From contig JACJYU010000005.1 of assembly GCA_020635915.1 (NCBI GenBank), positions 36,489 through 100,488 on the forward strand: a stretch of DNA of 64,000 bases, written 5' to 3'. The stretch comes from Flammeovirgaceae bacterium (lineage in GTDB: Bacteria > Bacteroidota > Bacteroidia > Cytophagales > Cyclobacteriaceae). Shown piece by piece: positions 8,504-17,429 of this stretch (position 1 is the stretch's first letter; every line of letters begins with the position of its first letter). Made by a program: the position numbers and the translations under genes. Below the pieces are notes generated by a model. It was not told where the DNA came from. It saw only the letters and a program-made list of their open reading frames with translations, and made no database searches.

Positions 8504-9049
8504 TCAATACTTCAAGGGCACTTTCACCAGGGTGTTTTCCCAGGCGAGGACCATGTTCCCCGTTCCACCTTTGCCATCGAAGGCAATCGTAAAGGCTTCT
8601 ACCTCTTTATCGGAGGTTTCTGCTGGCACTTCCACACGGGCCACGTCCTTGCTTTCATCATACTCAAAGGCGCCCCATGTATCCAATTTGGAATTGAAAA
8701 TAATCACCCACTTATCCTTGTCAGGGATGGTATAAAGCGAATAGGTGCCTGCTTTTACCATTTTATCGCCAACGGTCACATCTTTATAAAGTTTTATTTC
8801 CGTGGTCTCGTTGGCGCCCGTCCTCCATACTTTGCCATATTTTTCCAGTCCGCCCAGTATGGTCCTTCCTTTTTTTTGCGGACGGCCATAAACCACTTTG
8901 GCAACCGGGGCACTTCCTTGCCCGTCAGGGCGAAAGATGGCAATATCCGCAGGGCTTGCATCCAGTTGGGGCAGTTTTTGGGCAATCGAAAAATCAACAG
9001 TAAGGGCTGCCAGTGCCGTTACCAGGGTAATTAATCTTAAGTTTTTCAT
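8504..9049 (-). CDS. DUF2911 family exported protein
   Basis: A 181-residue protein with a signal peptide (LVTALAALTVDFSIAQ). The DUF2911 core is readable: VAKVVYGRPQKKGR, KVWRTGANETTEI, VKAGTYSLYTIPDKDKW, and a late FDGKGGTGNMVLAWENT. The family is abundant in Bacteroidota, periplasmic, and has no assigned function. A longer paralogue with TPR repeats lies at 23151-24281, sharing the WRxGANE and VKAGTYxL segments. It ends at an intrinsic terminator and starts 61 bp from the end of the amidase gene, which reads the same way. Confidence 0.9.
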   Translation of the reverse strand: MKNLRLITLVTALAALTVDFSIAQKLPQLDASPADIAIFRPDGQGSAPVAKVVYGRPQKKGRTILGGLEKYGKVWRTGANETTEIKLYKDVTVGDKMVKAGTYSLYTIPDKDKWVIIFNSKLDTWGAFEYDESKDVARVEVPAETSDKEVEAFTIAFDGKGGTGNMVLAWENTLVKVPLKY

Positions 9050-9110
9050 CTTTTTTGGGGTTTAAGGTTGATGAATGTAATAACAGTGGTTCACCAGTTG
9101 TAAGTTCAAA

Positions 9111-10811
9111 TCATTCTATTTTCCTCAAAAACCGTTCCGGGTGTTGTTCATCATATCCCGTGGCTTGCTGTATTATATAAGCCGCTTCCAAAATCGGGCC
9201 TTCGTCATACAGGTTCCCCAATAGGGTGATGGAGGTGGGGTGCCCTTCCTTGTCAAAACCATTGGGAATGGAGAGGGCTGGATGCCCGGTAAGGTTGGTG
9301 GTGAGTGATTGGTAACGCCCATAAGTGGGCGACACCACAATGTCGAGGCCATTTATTGCCCTGTTGAATTTTTCAATAAGGACTTTCCTATACCGGTTGG
9401 CTTGCAAATATTCCACCGCGGGGATAAACCTGGACTGGCGTAGGGAATTGGCCCGGGAACCTTTGTCCTGCTCTACCATTTCGCGATCTTGGTGGGACAG
9501 CACTAGGTTATCGAAAAAAGCACCTGCCTCCGCCCTGAGGATAACATCAAACACATCAAAGGGAATGCTGTCCGGTAGGTCCACTTCCACCAGTTCGGCA
9601 CCGAGTTCTTTTAATGTTGCCAGCGTGCCCTTGTTGTTGGAGCCTACGTTGGAAGTATCCTGGTCGAAAAGTTTTTTAAAATACCCGATTTTGTAGCCGC
9701 TAAGGTCCGCAGGAGGGTTGAACGTAAACGGGTAATTCACCACCGTATGGTCCCTTTCCGTGGTGTTGGAACCTCCTTTTATGATCGAATATACAATGGC
9801 GCAGTCCTGGGCGGACCTGCAGATGGGCCCCACTTTGTCCATCGACCATGACAGGCTCATGCACCCGGCCCTGCTCACACTGCCATAAGTAGGCCGCAAC
9901 CCGGTCGCCCCGCAGCGGGTAGAGGGCGATATGATGGAGCCAAGGGTTTCCGTTCCTATCGAAAACGCAACCAGCCCCGCGGCCGTTGCCGAGGCAGAAC
10001 CAGCGGAGGACCCACTCGCCCCTTGTTTGAGGTCCCAGGGGTTTTTGGTCTTGCCGCCAAACCACACATCCCCCCTGGCCAATGCCCCGGAGGTAAGCTT
10101 GGCCACCAGCACGGCACCCGCATCTTCCAGTTTTTGTACCACCTCGGCTTTTTCATTGAATTCCTGTCCCTTATAAGGCATGGCGCCCCAGGTAGTCTTG
10201 TAGCCCGGCACGGAGAACAGGTCTTTGATGCCATAGGGAATGCCATGTAGCGGCCCCTTGTAAATCCCTTGGCTGATCTCCTCATCGGCTTTTTTGGCCT
10301 GCTCCAGCGCCAGGTCCCTGGTGATGGTGATGCTCGCCTGAAGGGTGTCTTTGAAGTATTTCAGCCTTTTTAGGTATATCCCGGTAAGGGCCGTGGAGGT
10401 GATTTTCCTGGTTTTGATCAAATCGGCCAGTTGGGCAACGGTCATAAAAGCGATCTTTGCTTCTTCCGCAGGGCTGGCCACCTGGGTGGGCAATTTAAAA
10501 TCGGGGGTGCCGTCCCTGTCTTTTCGGTGGAACCCATCAGGCCTGGGGTCAAAGTACAGGGCTGGCGCGATGCCATAGTCCAACTTGAAAAGCCGCATGG
10601 TATCATATCCCTTTTTGTTTCCCTCCAGGTAACTGAGAAGGGTATCGATTTCCTGGTTGGAGAACCGGATACCTATTAAATTTTGGGCCCCTTTAACATC
10701 GCCAATGGTTATCTTGTCTTGTTTGGTCGTACATTGGGAAAACATCAGGAGGATGGCCATAGGTCCTGTTACAAACAGGGAAGCCTTTTTGAGCAGGTTT
10801 GGGTGGTCCAT
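9111..10811 (-). CDS. Amidase-signature (AS) family lipoprotein
   Basis: A 566-residue amidase. All three catalytic elements of the Ser-cisSer-Lys triad are present: Lys in GIPYGIKDLFSVPG, cis-Ser in GASGSSAGSA and the nucleophile Ser in GTETLGSIISPS. The ATG at 10811 (MDHPNLLKK) is preferred over 10865 because it places the lipobox LLMFSQC correctly, giving a lipid-anchored mature protein. About 85 residues precede the amidase domain. Periplasmic or surface amidases of this class release ammonia from amino-acid or peptide amides. A terminator-free 61 bp gap separates it from DUF2911. Confidence 0.9.
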   Translation of the reverse strand: MDHPNLLKKASLFVTGPMAILLMFSQCTTKQDKITIGDVKGAQNLIGIRFSNQEIDTLLSYLEGNKKGYDTMRLFKLDYGIAPALYFDPRPDGFHRKDRDGTPDFKLPTQVASPAEEAKIAFMTVAQLADLIKTRKITSTALTGIYLKRLKYFKDTLQASITITRDLALEQAKKADEEISQGIYKGPLHGIPYGIKDLFSVPGYKTTWGAMPYKGQEFNEKAEVVQKLEDAGAVLVAKLTSGALARGDVWFGGKTKNPWDLKQGASGSSAGSASATAAGLVAFSIGTETLGSIISPSTRCGATGLRPTYGSVSRAGCMSLSWSMDKVGPICRSAQDCAIVYSIIKGGSNTTERDHTVVNYPFTFNPPADLSGYKIGYFKKLFDQDTSNVGSNNKGTLATLKELGAELVEVDLPDSIPFDVFDVILRAEAGAFFDNLVLSHQDREMVEQDKGSRANSLRQSRFIPAVEYLQANRYRKVLIEKFNRAINGLDIVVSPTYGRYQSLTTNLTGHPALSIPNGFDKEGHPTSITLLGNLYDEGPILEAAYIIQQATGYDEQHPERFLRKIE

Positions 10812-11002
10812 TTTGTGGCTGTGGTTAATTTTATGAAATATATATCGAACAATAATGTAAGGCAATCTGGATTACAGGCCCCAACCCTTTATGTAAAAAT
10901 TGGCGACTATCAGGTGCCGAAAAGGATTGTGGCATGGTTGCTTTTTTTAATCCCGCTGCGAAATATGCCCAATTTTAAAATAAAAATGGGAAGCCTGGGG
11001 CC

Positions 11003-11896
11003 ATGGGGAGGATGAACCTTTTTTGGTTATTGTTTGGCCAGGTATTGTACAGGTGGGACATCGTCCTTCTTGGGCTGCTATTCCTTCTTTTCGTTTCAAT
11101 GGGGTCTTATGGCCTGGGCTTGAACATTCGCGATAAGCGCAAGCAAGCCCTTGGGAAAATAGTAAAGAGGCGGACAAAAGAACTGGAGAAGGCCAATGCC
11201 GAACTAAAAACAAGAAATGAGGAGTTGGACCGCTTTGTGTACAGTGCCTCCCATGATTTGAGCTCCCCGTTAAAATCCATATTGGGGTTGATCAGCGTGG
11301 CCAAAATGGAAGGCCCGGGCCCGGTGCAAACACAATACCTCGAAATGATGGAAAAAAGCGTGAACAAACTGGAATCGTTCATTGGGGAGGTGGTCCAATA
11401 TTCGCGCAATACCCGGCTGGTGGTTGAAAAAGAAAGTTATTGGTTCAAGCCATTGGTTGAAGAAATACTTCCCGGCTACCGGTACATTGACAATTATGAC
11501 AAGGTTTTTTTCGAGGTAATTGACGAAACGGGCCTGCCTATCATTACCGATGGCATGCGCTTGCGGATCACCCTTAACAACCTTATTTCAAATGCCATAA
11601 AATTTCACAGGGTGGGGCCTGGCATGGAACCAACAGTTAAAATCTCCCGGGCAATCGAATCGGGCCATGACGTGATCCGGGTGGAAGACAATGGCATGGG
11701 GATACCACCTGCATGCGTGCATAAGGTTTTTGAGATGTTCTTTAGGGGCACAGAATCAATGCCCGGATCGGGATTGGGCCTGTATATCCTTAAGGAGGCT
11801 GTCAGCAAGATGAATGGAAGGGTTGATGTGAAATCGAAAGTGGGCGAAGGCACGGTTTTTACGGTTACCTTGCCCAATTTGCCCGATACAAAATAA
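11003..11896 (+). CDS. Membrane-anchored sensor histidine kinase (orphan)
   Basis: A 297-residue kinase: one membrane helix (VLLGLLFLLFVSMGSYGLGL, about 20-40), a charged coiled-coil linker (RRTKELEKANAELKTRNEEL), then HisKA with the phospho-acceptor His in SASHDLSSPLK, and HATPase_c with N box (NNLISNAIKFH), G1 (DNGMGIP) and G2 (GSGLGLYI). There is no visible sensor domain beyond a short extracytoplasmic N-terminus. No response regulator lies next to it, so its partner is encoded elsewhere. An alternative ATG sits at 11012. Confidence 0.9.
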   Translation: MGRMNLFWLLFGQVLYRWDIVLLGLLFLLFVSMGSYGLGLNIRDKRKQALGKIVKRRTKELEKANAELKTRNEELDRFVYSASHDLSSPLKSILGLISVAKMEGPGPVQTQYLEMMEKSVNKLESFIGEVVQYSRNTRLVVEKESYWFKPLVEEILPGYRYIDNYDKVFFEVIDETGLPIITDGMRLRITLNNLISNAIKFHRVGPGMEPTVKISRAIESGHDVIRVEDNGMGIPPACVHKVFEMFFRGTESMPGSGLGLYILKEAVSKMNGRVDVKSKVGEGTVFTVTLPNLPDTK

Positions 11897-12030
11897 ACGC
11901 TGAAACCTCACGGCCTGGTTTTCATGGTGCCGGTCTTTTATCAAACCCCTATCTGTTTGGATATTTTGGTTCCCTGGGGGCATGGTGCCTGGTCCCTGTC
12001 ATTGATTCCGATAACGTTCCCATAAGCGCG

Positions 12031-12717
12031 TTAAGGCATGGATGACCGCCCACCGTTTAGTTCATTCAGGTAATGCTGTATGTACGCGTCCACTTTTTTT
12101 CTGCGGTATTGCATAATGAACCGCGGATGGGGAAGGGGTATGATGCTCTTGAAAAAACCATGTTCCCGGTTTAACCTGGAAAGGAACTGGAAATTTTTAC
12201 CTTCCCCTATACAGTACGCCCTTTCCGTGTTGACCCCAAACCGGATTTGCTTTTTTATGGTGTCGGTGACAAAAGGGGCCAGGCTTTTCAGCAATTTGGG
12301 ATCATCGTAGTAGTTGAGGTTTTTCCCTCCTTTGGTAAACCCCAGCGGGCTTACAGAGCCAATATAAAATTGACCAAAAAAACCTTCATTGCCGCCATGG
12401 GCTTTTATCACCCTATAGATGAAGTCGGCCGACAACTCCCTCTTTTTGGGCAAGTCGTTTGTGATGCCACACTCTTCCTGCAGCTTTACCGGGTCGGTAA
12501 ACGGGATACCGGTAATCCCTGCCCCAAACCTACCGGGATTGATGCCAATCAAAATATGCCTTTGGTGGCAGTTGTTGTAATACTTCCTGTAAAATTTTTC
12601 GCAGAGGGCGAAGGTGGCCTTGTTTTGGTAAGGGTTCATCGCCATGATTCCATTGGGGAGCCTCCCGGGCAAGTGAAGGCTTTTAAGGAAAGAAAGGATG
12701 TGCGCTGAATACGTCAT
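12031..12717 (-). CDS. SMUG2-type uracil-DNA glycosylase (DUF4918-like)
   Basis: A 228-residue protein of the UDG superfamily. The active-site motif GINPGRFGAGITGIPFTDP is of the SMUG type (GMNPGP-FG-M-QTGVPFG in SMUG1), and the second motif appears as PLPHPRF near residue 195. Between them lie the SPLGF and YYDDPKL segments typical of the SMUG2 group. These enzymes excise uracil and related bases in DNA repair. It is a single gene, convergent with the histidine kinase over a 134 bp gap in which I see no signal. Confidence 0.8.
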   Translation of the reverse strand: MTYSAHILSFLKSLHLPGRLPNGIMAMNPYQNKATFALCEKFYRKYYNNCHQRHILIGINPGRFGAGITGIPFTDPVKLQEECGITNDLPKKRELSADFIYRVIKAHGGNEGFFGQFYIGSVSPLGFTKGGKNLNYYDDPKLLKSLAPFVTDTIKKQIRFGVNTERAYCIGEGKNFQFLSRLNREHGFFKSIIPLPHPRFIMQYRRKKVDAYIQHYLNELNGGRSSMP

Positions 12718-12895
12718 GGGGCCAATGTTTCAAGTATAACAAGAATACCCTATACTTTCCGGGCCGCGGCAATAAAAGGAAGGCGGCAAGGGGCCCGGGA
12801 AGAAATTGAAAGGGTGGGAGGTTAGGTTTTTGAGGGCCATATCCCTAATTTTCGACAGTCTGTTTATTTGCATATTTATCATTTTGGCCAGGATC

Positions 12896-14440
12896 ATGAG
12901 GTTATTTTTTGCTGTTGCTTTGATGCTATGCCATATAGGAGGCCGGGCACAGCACTATTCAGGCGCCATCGATATTGTGGATGCCTTGGACCGGGCTTTT
13001 GCCGGGAATGGCGGGGTGGAATTTGATGGGCTCCGCATACAATTTGACAAGCTTAACGGGAAAGGGATATCGGGTTTTCTCGCGGCACGCTACCCCAATC
13101 AGGTAAACCCGGCAGGGCAGGTGGTAGTGCCAAGCCCCATCGCCTTCAACAACTGCTTTTTTGAGAAAAGCCTTGACTTTGAAAAAATCGTGTTCAACGA
13201 TTTGTCCATTACCGGGTGCGTGGTGGGCAACCAACACTTTAGCGGCACGCAATTCCAGTCACTGACACTGCAGGGCAATACCGTGGAAAACTCAATTGAA
13301 CTATCGGGCACCCAGGCTGCTGCGTTGGCAATCAGGGAAAATACGGTAGGATATGAAATTTTCCTGGACCACGACAGTATTGTGGGCGACACCTTTATTG
13401 AGTCCAACCAACTACATGCCGGTGAAATCATCGTTTCGTCAGGATATTTCAATGGATCGGTCACCGTGGGCAACAACCAGGTTACGGGGATATTGATCGA
13501 GAAATCTTATTTTGAATTTCCCGAGTATGGCGAATTCAACAATTACAAACTTACCGATAATGCTTCCTCCGACCTTTACCTTACCGCCAACCATTTTATA
13601 GGGGACGGAACGAACAAAGTGTATTTTAACAAAGGCAATTACCTCAACCTTGATATTCGCGACAATGAATTTGGGGTAAATGTATATTTTATCGAAAACA
13701 AGGCGGAAGAGCGTTTCTTCTTGGTGGGCAATGAATTTAAAAAACATGTCTCGTTCGAGAAATTCCTGTTTTCGGAAACCTGGAACGAATTGTATTGGAA
13801 ACAACTGGAAGGGTACAAGCTGCGCTATGCAGAGTACGGTGGGGAGACCAGGGCAGAACTGGACGATGAGGTCAAGTACAGCAACCTGATAAATATTTAT
13901 AAAGGGCTCCACACCATCTTCCTTTCACGGGGGGATATAGAGTCGGCCAATGCCTGTTACAGTGAAATGAAGCAGTTGCAGGGCCGCAGGCTAAAACTGA
14001 TATTTCAGGAGGACAGGAGCTTTAGCAATTTTTTAAGGTGGCAGTTGAACGTGCTGCTAAAAGTATACACCAACCATGGCACCGATCCGGCTTTGGCGGT
14101 GGTCATGTCTTTTTTTGTAATACTGATTTTTGCCTTTTTATACCTTTTCTTTCCTTCGGAATGGGATTCCGATAGCATGAACAGGCTACTGATCAGTTAC
14201 GAGCGGTTTCTCCAGAGAAAGAAGAAGGCCAATGTGGCCCCTTTACTGGTGGTTTTTGGGTCGGTCTTGCTCTCGCTCATCAACTCCATCACGTTAAGCA
14301 TCAACAGTTTTGTCACCCTGGGGTTCGGTAGCATTCCCACAAAAGGTTTTGCCCGGTACCTATGTATTGTCGAAGGGTTTATTGGCTGGTTTTTGCTTAG
14401 CATCTTCACCGTGGCACTGATCAACCAGGTGCTGGCGTAG
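12896..14440 (+). CDS. Exported beta-helix domain fused to potassium-channel-like pore
   Basis: A 514-residue protein from the ATG at 12896; in-frame starts back to 12806 would place extra hydrophobic sequence before a clean signal peptide (LFFAVALMLCHIGGRAQ). Residues 20-320 consist of short repeating strands (for example FNNCFFEKSLDFEKIVFNDL, ITGCVVGNQHFSGTQF) with Asn/Gly turns, like a right-handed beta-helix related to pentapeptide repeats. After a helical linker come a membrane segment (AVVMSFFVILIFAFLYLF), another (LLVVFGSVLLSLINSI), a pore-like loop TLGFGSIPT at 474-482, and a last helix (EGFIGWFLLSIFTVALINQV). This order mirrors the M1-P-M2 ion-channel module, with Ser replacing the usual Asp after GFG. 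Function is inferred only. Confidence 0.75.
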   Translation: MRLFFAVALMLCHIGGRAQHYSGAIDIVDALDRAFAGNGGVEFDGLRIQFDKLNGKGISGFLAARYPNQVNPAGQVVVPSPIAFNNCFFEKSLDFEKIVFNDLSITGCVVGNQHFSGTQFQSLTLQGNTVENSIELSGTQAAALAIRENTVGYEIFLDHDSIVGDTFIESNQLHAGEIIVSSGYFNGSVTVGNNQVTGILIEKSYFEFPEYGEFNNYKLTDNASSDLYLTANHFIGDGTNKVYFNKGNYLNLDIRDNEFGVNVYFIENKAEERFFLVGNEFKKHVSFEKFLFSETWNELYWKQLEGYKLRYAEYGGETRAELDDEVKYSNLINIYKGLHTIFLSRGDIESANACYSEMKQLQGRRLKLIFQEDRSFSNFLRWQLNVLLKVYTNHGTDPALAVVMSFFVILIFAFLYLFFPSEWDSDSMNRLLISYERFLQRKKKANVAPLLVVFGSVLLSLINSITLSINSFVTLGFGSIPTKGFARYLCIVEGFIGWFLLSIFTVALINQVLA

Positions 14441-14441
14441 G

Positions 14442-14810
14442 CTACTTCTCTTTTAGGGAGCGGTATTCGGTCACCATATCTTTGTTGCCGGTGTCCACAA
14501 TACGGATGGATTGCCCAACGGTGTAGCTAATTTCATATGTGGCCCTGCGTTTGGTGCAAGTAAACACCGTTTTGTCCTTTCCGTCAAAGGTTTTTTTTAC
14601 GATATCATAAGTATCCCCCTCCACCACGATCGCCCTGCCGGTGAACTCGATGGTGGCGTTGACCTGCGCCTCCTCTTTGCCTTCCGGTTTAATGGTGTGC
14701 TTTAGGGTGGCCGTTACCACCCCCTGGAACCCCCTGCGGTCATTCGCACTTTGGGCAAACAGGCCAACGGAGATGGCCGACATAACGATCATCAGGGCAA
14801 CTTTTTTCAT
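14442..14810 (-). CDS. Small exported hypothetical protein
   Basis: About 122 residues from MKKVALMIVMS, with a signal peptide ending near GLFAQ. An upstream ATG at 14834 adds eight charged residues and is less likely. The mature part (GFQGVVTATLKHTIKPEGK, ...VVEGDTYDIVKKTFDG) looks like a small beta-rich domain of the DUF4412-like type found in exported Bacteroidota proteins, but I cannot assign a family firmly. The stop lies one base past the stop of the convergent channel-like gene. Confidence 0.7.
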   Translation of the reverse strand: MKKVALMIVMSAISVGLFAQSANDRRGFQGVVTATLKHTIKPEGKEEAQVNATIEFTGRAIVVEGDTYDIVKKTFDGKDKTVFTCTKRRATYEISYTVGQSIRIVDTGNKDMVTEYRSLKEK

Positions 14811-14971
14811 TTCTTTGTCTTTTTTGTTTTTCAAACCAAAATTAACCCAAAAAAGGCCATTTGCATCCCAGGCCTGACCCTGTCATGAGGGCAATAAACA
14901 TGCCGGTGGAGGGCGCCAAAGGCCAAATAGGTCAAAAATCGTTTTATAAAAGGTAAAAATACCTCAAATTA

Positions 14972-14985
14972 CTGACCAAAATCAT
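14972..14985 (+). promoter_or_regulatory. Possible CRP/FNR-family site upstream of ccoNO
   Basis: CTGAC-CAAA-ATCAT contains the TGA-N6-TCA half-site arrangement and matches the FNR consensus TTGAT-N4-ATCAA at seven of ten positions. It lies about 90 bp before the ccoNO start, where an oxygen-responsive regulator is expected. I do not see a clear -7 TAnnTTTG element downstream. Confidence 0.35.
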
Positions 14986-15070
14986 CTTTTTACCTAAGCG
15001 CCATCATAATGGGAGCAGGGATGCCCTTCTACTTTTACGCCTTAAAAACCTTTAAAAACCGGACCTTTAT

Positions 15071-17203
15071 ATGGAATTGGAAAAAATCAATTATGACAAC
15101 AAGATCGTAAAGGCCTTCATTATTGCCACGGTTGCATTTGGCATTGTAGGCATGAGTGTAGGCCTGCTGGCGGCCATCCAATTGTTTTACCCCCTTTGGA
15201 ATTTCGACCTTCAATTCACCACGTTTGGCAGGATAAGGCCGCTGCACACCAATGCCGTCATTTTTGCATTTGTGGGCAATGCCATGTTTGTAGGGATCTA
15301 TTACAGCATGCAACGCCTGCTCAAAACCAGGATGTATAGCGATTTGCTCAGCTGGGTCCACTTTTGGGGATGGCAGTTGATCATTTTGTCCGCTGCCATT
15401 ACGCTTCCCCTGGGCATGACCTCTTCCAAAGAATACGCAGAGCTGGAATGGCCAATAGATATTGCCATCACCATTATTTGGGTAGTCTTTGGGTGGAATA
15501 TGATCGGTACCATCCTGAAGAGGAGGGAAAAGCATATGTATGTGGCCATCTGGTTTTACATCGCCACGTTCGTGACGGTGGCCGTGCTCCATATCGTAAA
15601 CTCCTTTGCCATCCCGGTGACCCTGTTCAAGAGCTATTCCTGGTATGCGGGGGTACAGGATGCCCTCGTGCAGTGGTGGTATGGCCACAATGCGGTGGCG
15701 TTCTTCCTTACCACCCCTTTCCTGGGGCTTATGTATTACTTTCTCCCTAAGGCCGCCAACCGTCCTGTGTATTCGTACAAACTGTCGATCGTGCATTTTT
15801 GGTCATTGATCTTTATTTATATCTGGGCAGGGCCCCATCACCTGTTGTACACGGCCTTGCCCGATTGGGCACAGTCGCTGGGTGTGGTTTTTTCCATCAT
15901 GTTGATAGCGCCTTCCTGGGGAGGTATGCTCAATGGGTTGCTCACCTTGCGTGGGGCCTGGGACAGGGTTCGCGAAGACCCGGTGCTGAAGTTTATGGTG
16001 GTGGCCGTAACTGCTTACGGCATGGCCACCCTGGAAGGCCCTTTGTTGTCATTGAAAAACGTGAACGCCATTGCGCACTTTACGGACTGGATCATTGCGC
16101 ACGTCCACGTAGGCGGCCTGGGATGGAATGGCTTCCTGACTTTCGGCATGTTGTACTGGGTGATCCCTAAAATGTGGGGGACAAAGTTGTATTCGACTAA
16201 ATTGGCCAACCTGCATTTTTGGGTGGGCACGCTGGGCATCATGTTCTATGCGCTCCCCTTGTATATTGCCGGTGTCGTGCAGAGCCTGATGTGGAAGGAA
16301 TTTACCCCTGACGGGTTTTTACAATACCAAAATTTCCTGGAGACCACCACACAGATACTTCCCATGTACATGCTGCGTGCCGTGGGCGGCAGCCTGTACC
16401 TTACCGGGGTAATCATCATGTCCTACAATTTGATCAAGACCGCACGTGCCGGCAAGTTCATTGCCAACGAAGAGGCAGAGGTTGCCCCAATGGTAAAAAC
16501 AGCCAGCAGCGGGGGCCATTGGCACCATGTGCTGGAGTCCAAGCCGATAATGTTCACCGTGCTTGCCCTGGTGGCCATATTGATCGGTGGGGCGATTGAG
16601 ATGGTGCCCACTTTCCTTATTAAATCAAATGTGCCCACCATTGCCAGCGTGAAACCATACACCCCGTTGGAGTTGCACGGCCGGGACATTTACGTGAGGG
16701 AAGGGTGCGTGGGGTGCCACTCGCAGATGGTGCGCCCCTTCCGCTCCGAAGTGCAGCGCTATGACCCTACCAATGGCGAATATTCCAAGGCAGGCGAATA
16801 CGTTTATGACCATCCGTTTTTGTGGGGCTCCAAGCGTACCGGACCTGACCTGCAACGCGTGGGGGCAAAGTATGCCGACAGTTGGCATTTCCGCCACATG
16901 CTGGCGCCCGGGGATGTTTCCAATGGGTCCATCATGCCCAACTATCCATGGCTTTACGAGCAATTGATCAATAAGGAGCTGACCCCTAAGATGATCGCGG
17001 CCATGAGAAAGGTAGGGGTGCCTTATGAGGAAGGCTACGAGGAGTTGGCCAATGAGGATTTGGACAAGCAGGCCGCCCGTATTTCCGAAAACCTTGGATT
17101 GGAGGGGTATGACATCCCGAAAGACGCTGAGATCGTGGCGTTGATCGCCTATCTCCAGCGCCTGGGCACCGACATCAAGGCGGACAAGGTGGCTGAAAAA
17201 TAA
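15071..17203 (+). CDS. ccoNO: cbb3-type cytochrome c oxidase, fused CcoN/CcoO subunit
   Basis: A 710-residue fusion. Residues 1-470 form the catalytic haem-copper subunit CcoN with about twelve membrane helices, including the haem/copper segments HFWGWQL, WWYGHNAVAFFL, GPHHLLYTALPDW and HVHVGGLGWNGF. After a linker and one membrane helix (VLALVAILIGGAIEMVPTF), residues 530-710 are CcoO with one c-type haem motif in EGCVGCHSQM and the downstream Met-rich MLAPGDVSNGSIMPNYPWL. The enzyme reduces oxygen to water with high affinity and pumps protons. The N/O fusion is typical of Bacteroidota. First gene of a six-gene operon. Confidence 0.97.
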   Translation: MELEKINYDNKIVKAFIIATVAFGIVGMSVGLLAAIQLFYPLWNFDLQFTTFGRIRPLHTNAVIFAFVGNAMFVGIYYSMQRLLKTRMYSDLLSWVHFWGWQLIILSAAITLPLGMTSSKEYAELEWPIDIAITIIWVVFGWNMIGTILKRREKHMYVAIWFYIATFVTVAVLHIVNSFAIPVTLFKSYSWYAGVQDALVQWWYGHNAVAFFLTTPFLGLMYYFLPKAANRPVYSYKLSIVHFWSLIFIYIWAGPHHLLYTALPDWAQSLGVVFSIMLIAPSWGGMLNGLLTLRGAWDRVREDPVLKFMVVAVTAYGMATLEGPLLSLKNVNAIAHFTDWIIAHVHVGGLGWNGFLTFGMLYWVIPKMWGTKLYSTKLANLHFWVGTLGIMFYALPLYIAGVVQSLMWKEFTPDGFLQYQNFLETTTQILPMYMLRAVGGSLYLTGVIIMSYNLIKTARAGKFIANEEAEVAPMVKTASSGGHWHHVLESKPIMFTVLALVAILIGGAIEMVPTFLIKSNVPTIASVKPYTPLELHGRDIYVREGCVGCHSQMVRPFRSEVQRYDPTNGEYSKAGEYVYDHPFLWGSKRTGPDLQRVGAKYADSWHFRHMLAPGDVSNGSIMPNYPWLYEQLINKELTPKMIAAMRKVGVPYEEGYEELANEDLDKQAARISENLGLEGYDIPKDAEIVALIAYLQRLGTDIKADKVAEK

Positions 17204-17225
17204 TTTTAACAATAAGTAAAACCCT

Positions 17226-17429
17226 ATGTATAAAGACATTTTGAGGGATATTGACAATATCGGGATTTGGCCCACCATATCCTTTGTCATCTTTTTCCTG
17301 TTTTTTTTGATCCTGATCTGGTGGGTACTGAAGGCCGATAAAACATTTATGGCAAAAATGGGCAACAAGCCCTTTGAGGATGGGATAGACATGGATAGGA
17401 AAGGGGCCTTTAAACAGAACGAACTATGA
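17226..17429 (+). CDS. ccoQ: CcoQ-like small subunit of cbb3 oxidase
   Basis: A 67-residue protein with one membrane helix (PTISFVIFFLFFLILIWWVL) and a short charged tail ending near FEDGIDMD, the size and topology of CcoQ, which stabilises the complex. It starts 22 bp after ccoNO and its stop overlaps the ccoP start (ATGA, 17426-17429), so translation is probably coupled. Assignment rests on position and topology, as CcoQ sequences are poorly conserved. Confidence 0.85.
   Translation: MYKDILRDIDNIGIWPTISFVIFFLFFLILIWWVLKADKTFMAKMGNKPFEDGIDMDRKGAFKQNEL

Noticed and set aside
10928..10945. TGGCATGGTTGC sequence before the orphan kinase
   Set aside because: The -24 and -12 like elements are only seven bases apart; sigma-54 needs ten bases between GG and GC.
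16625..17392. 255-codon minus-strand frame opposite ccoNO and ccoQ
   Set aside because: It lies opposite haem and membrane segments of the oxidase, has no recognisable domain and no promoter.
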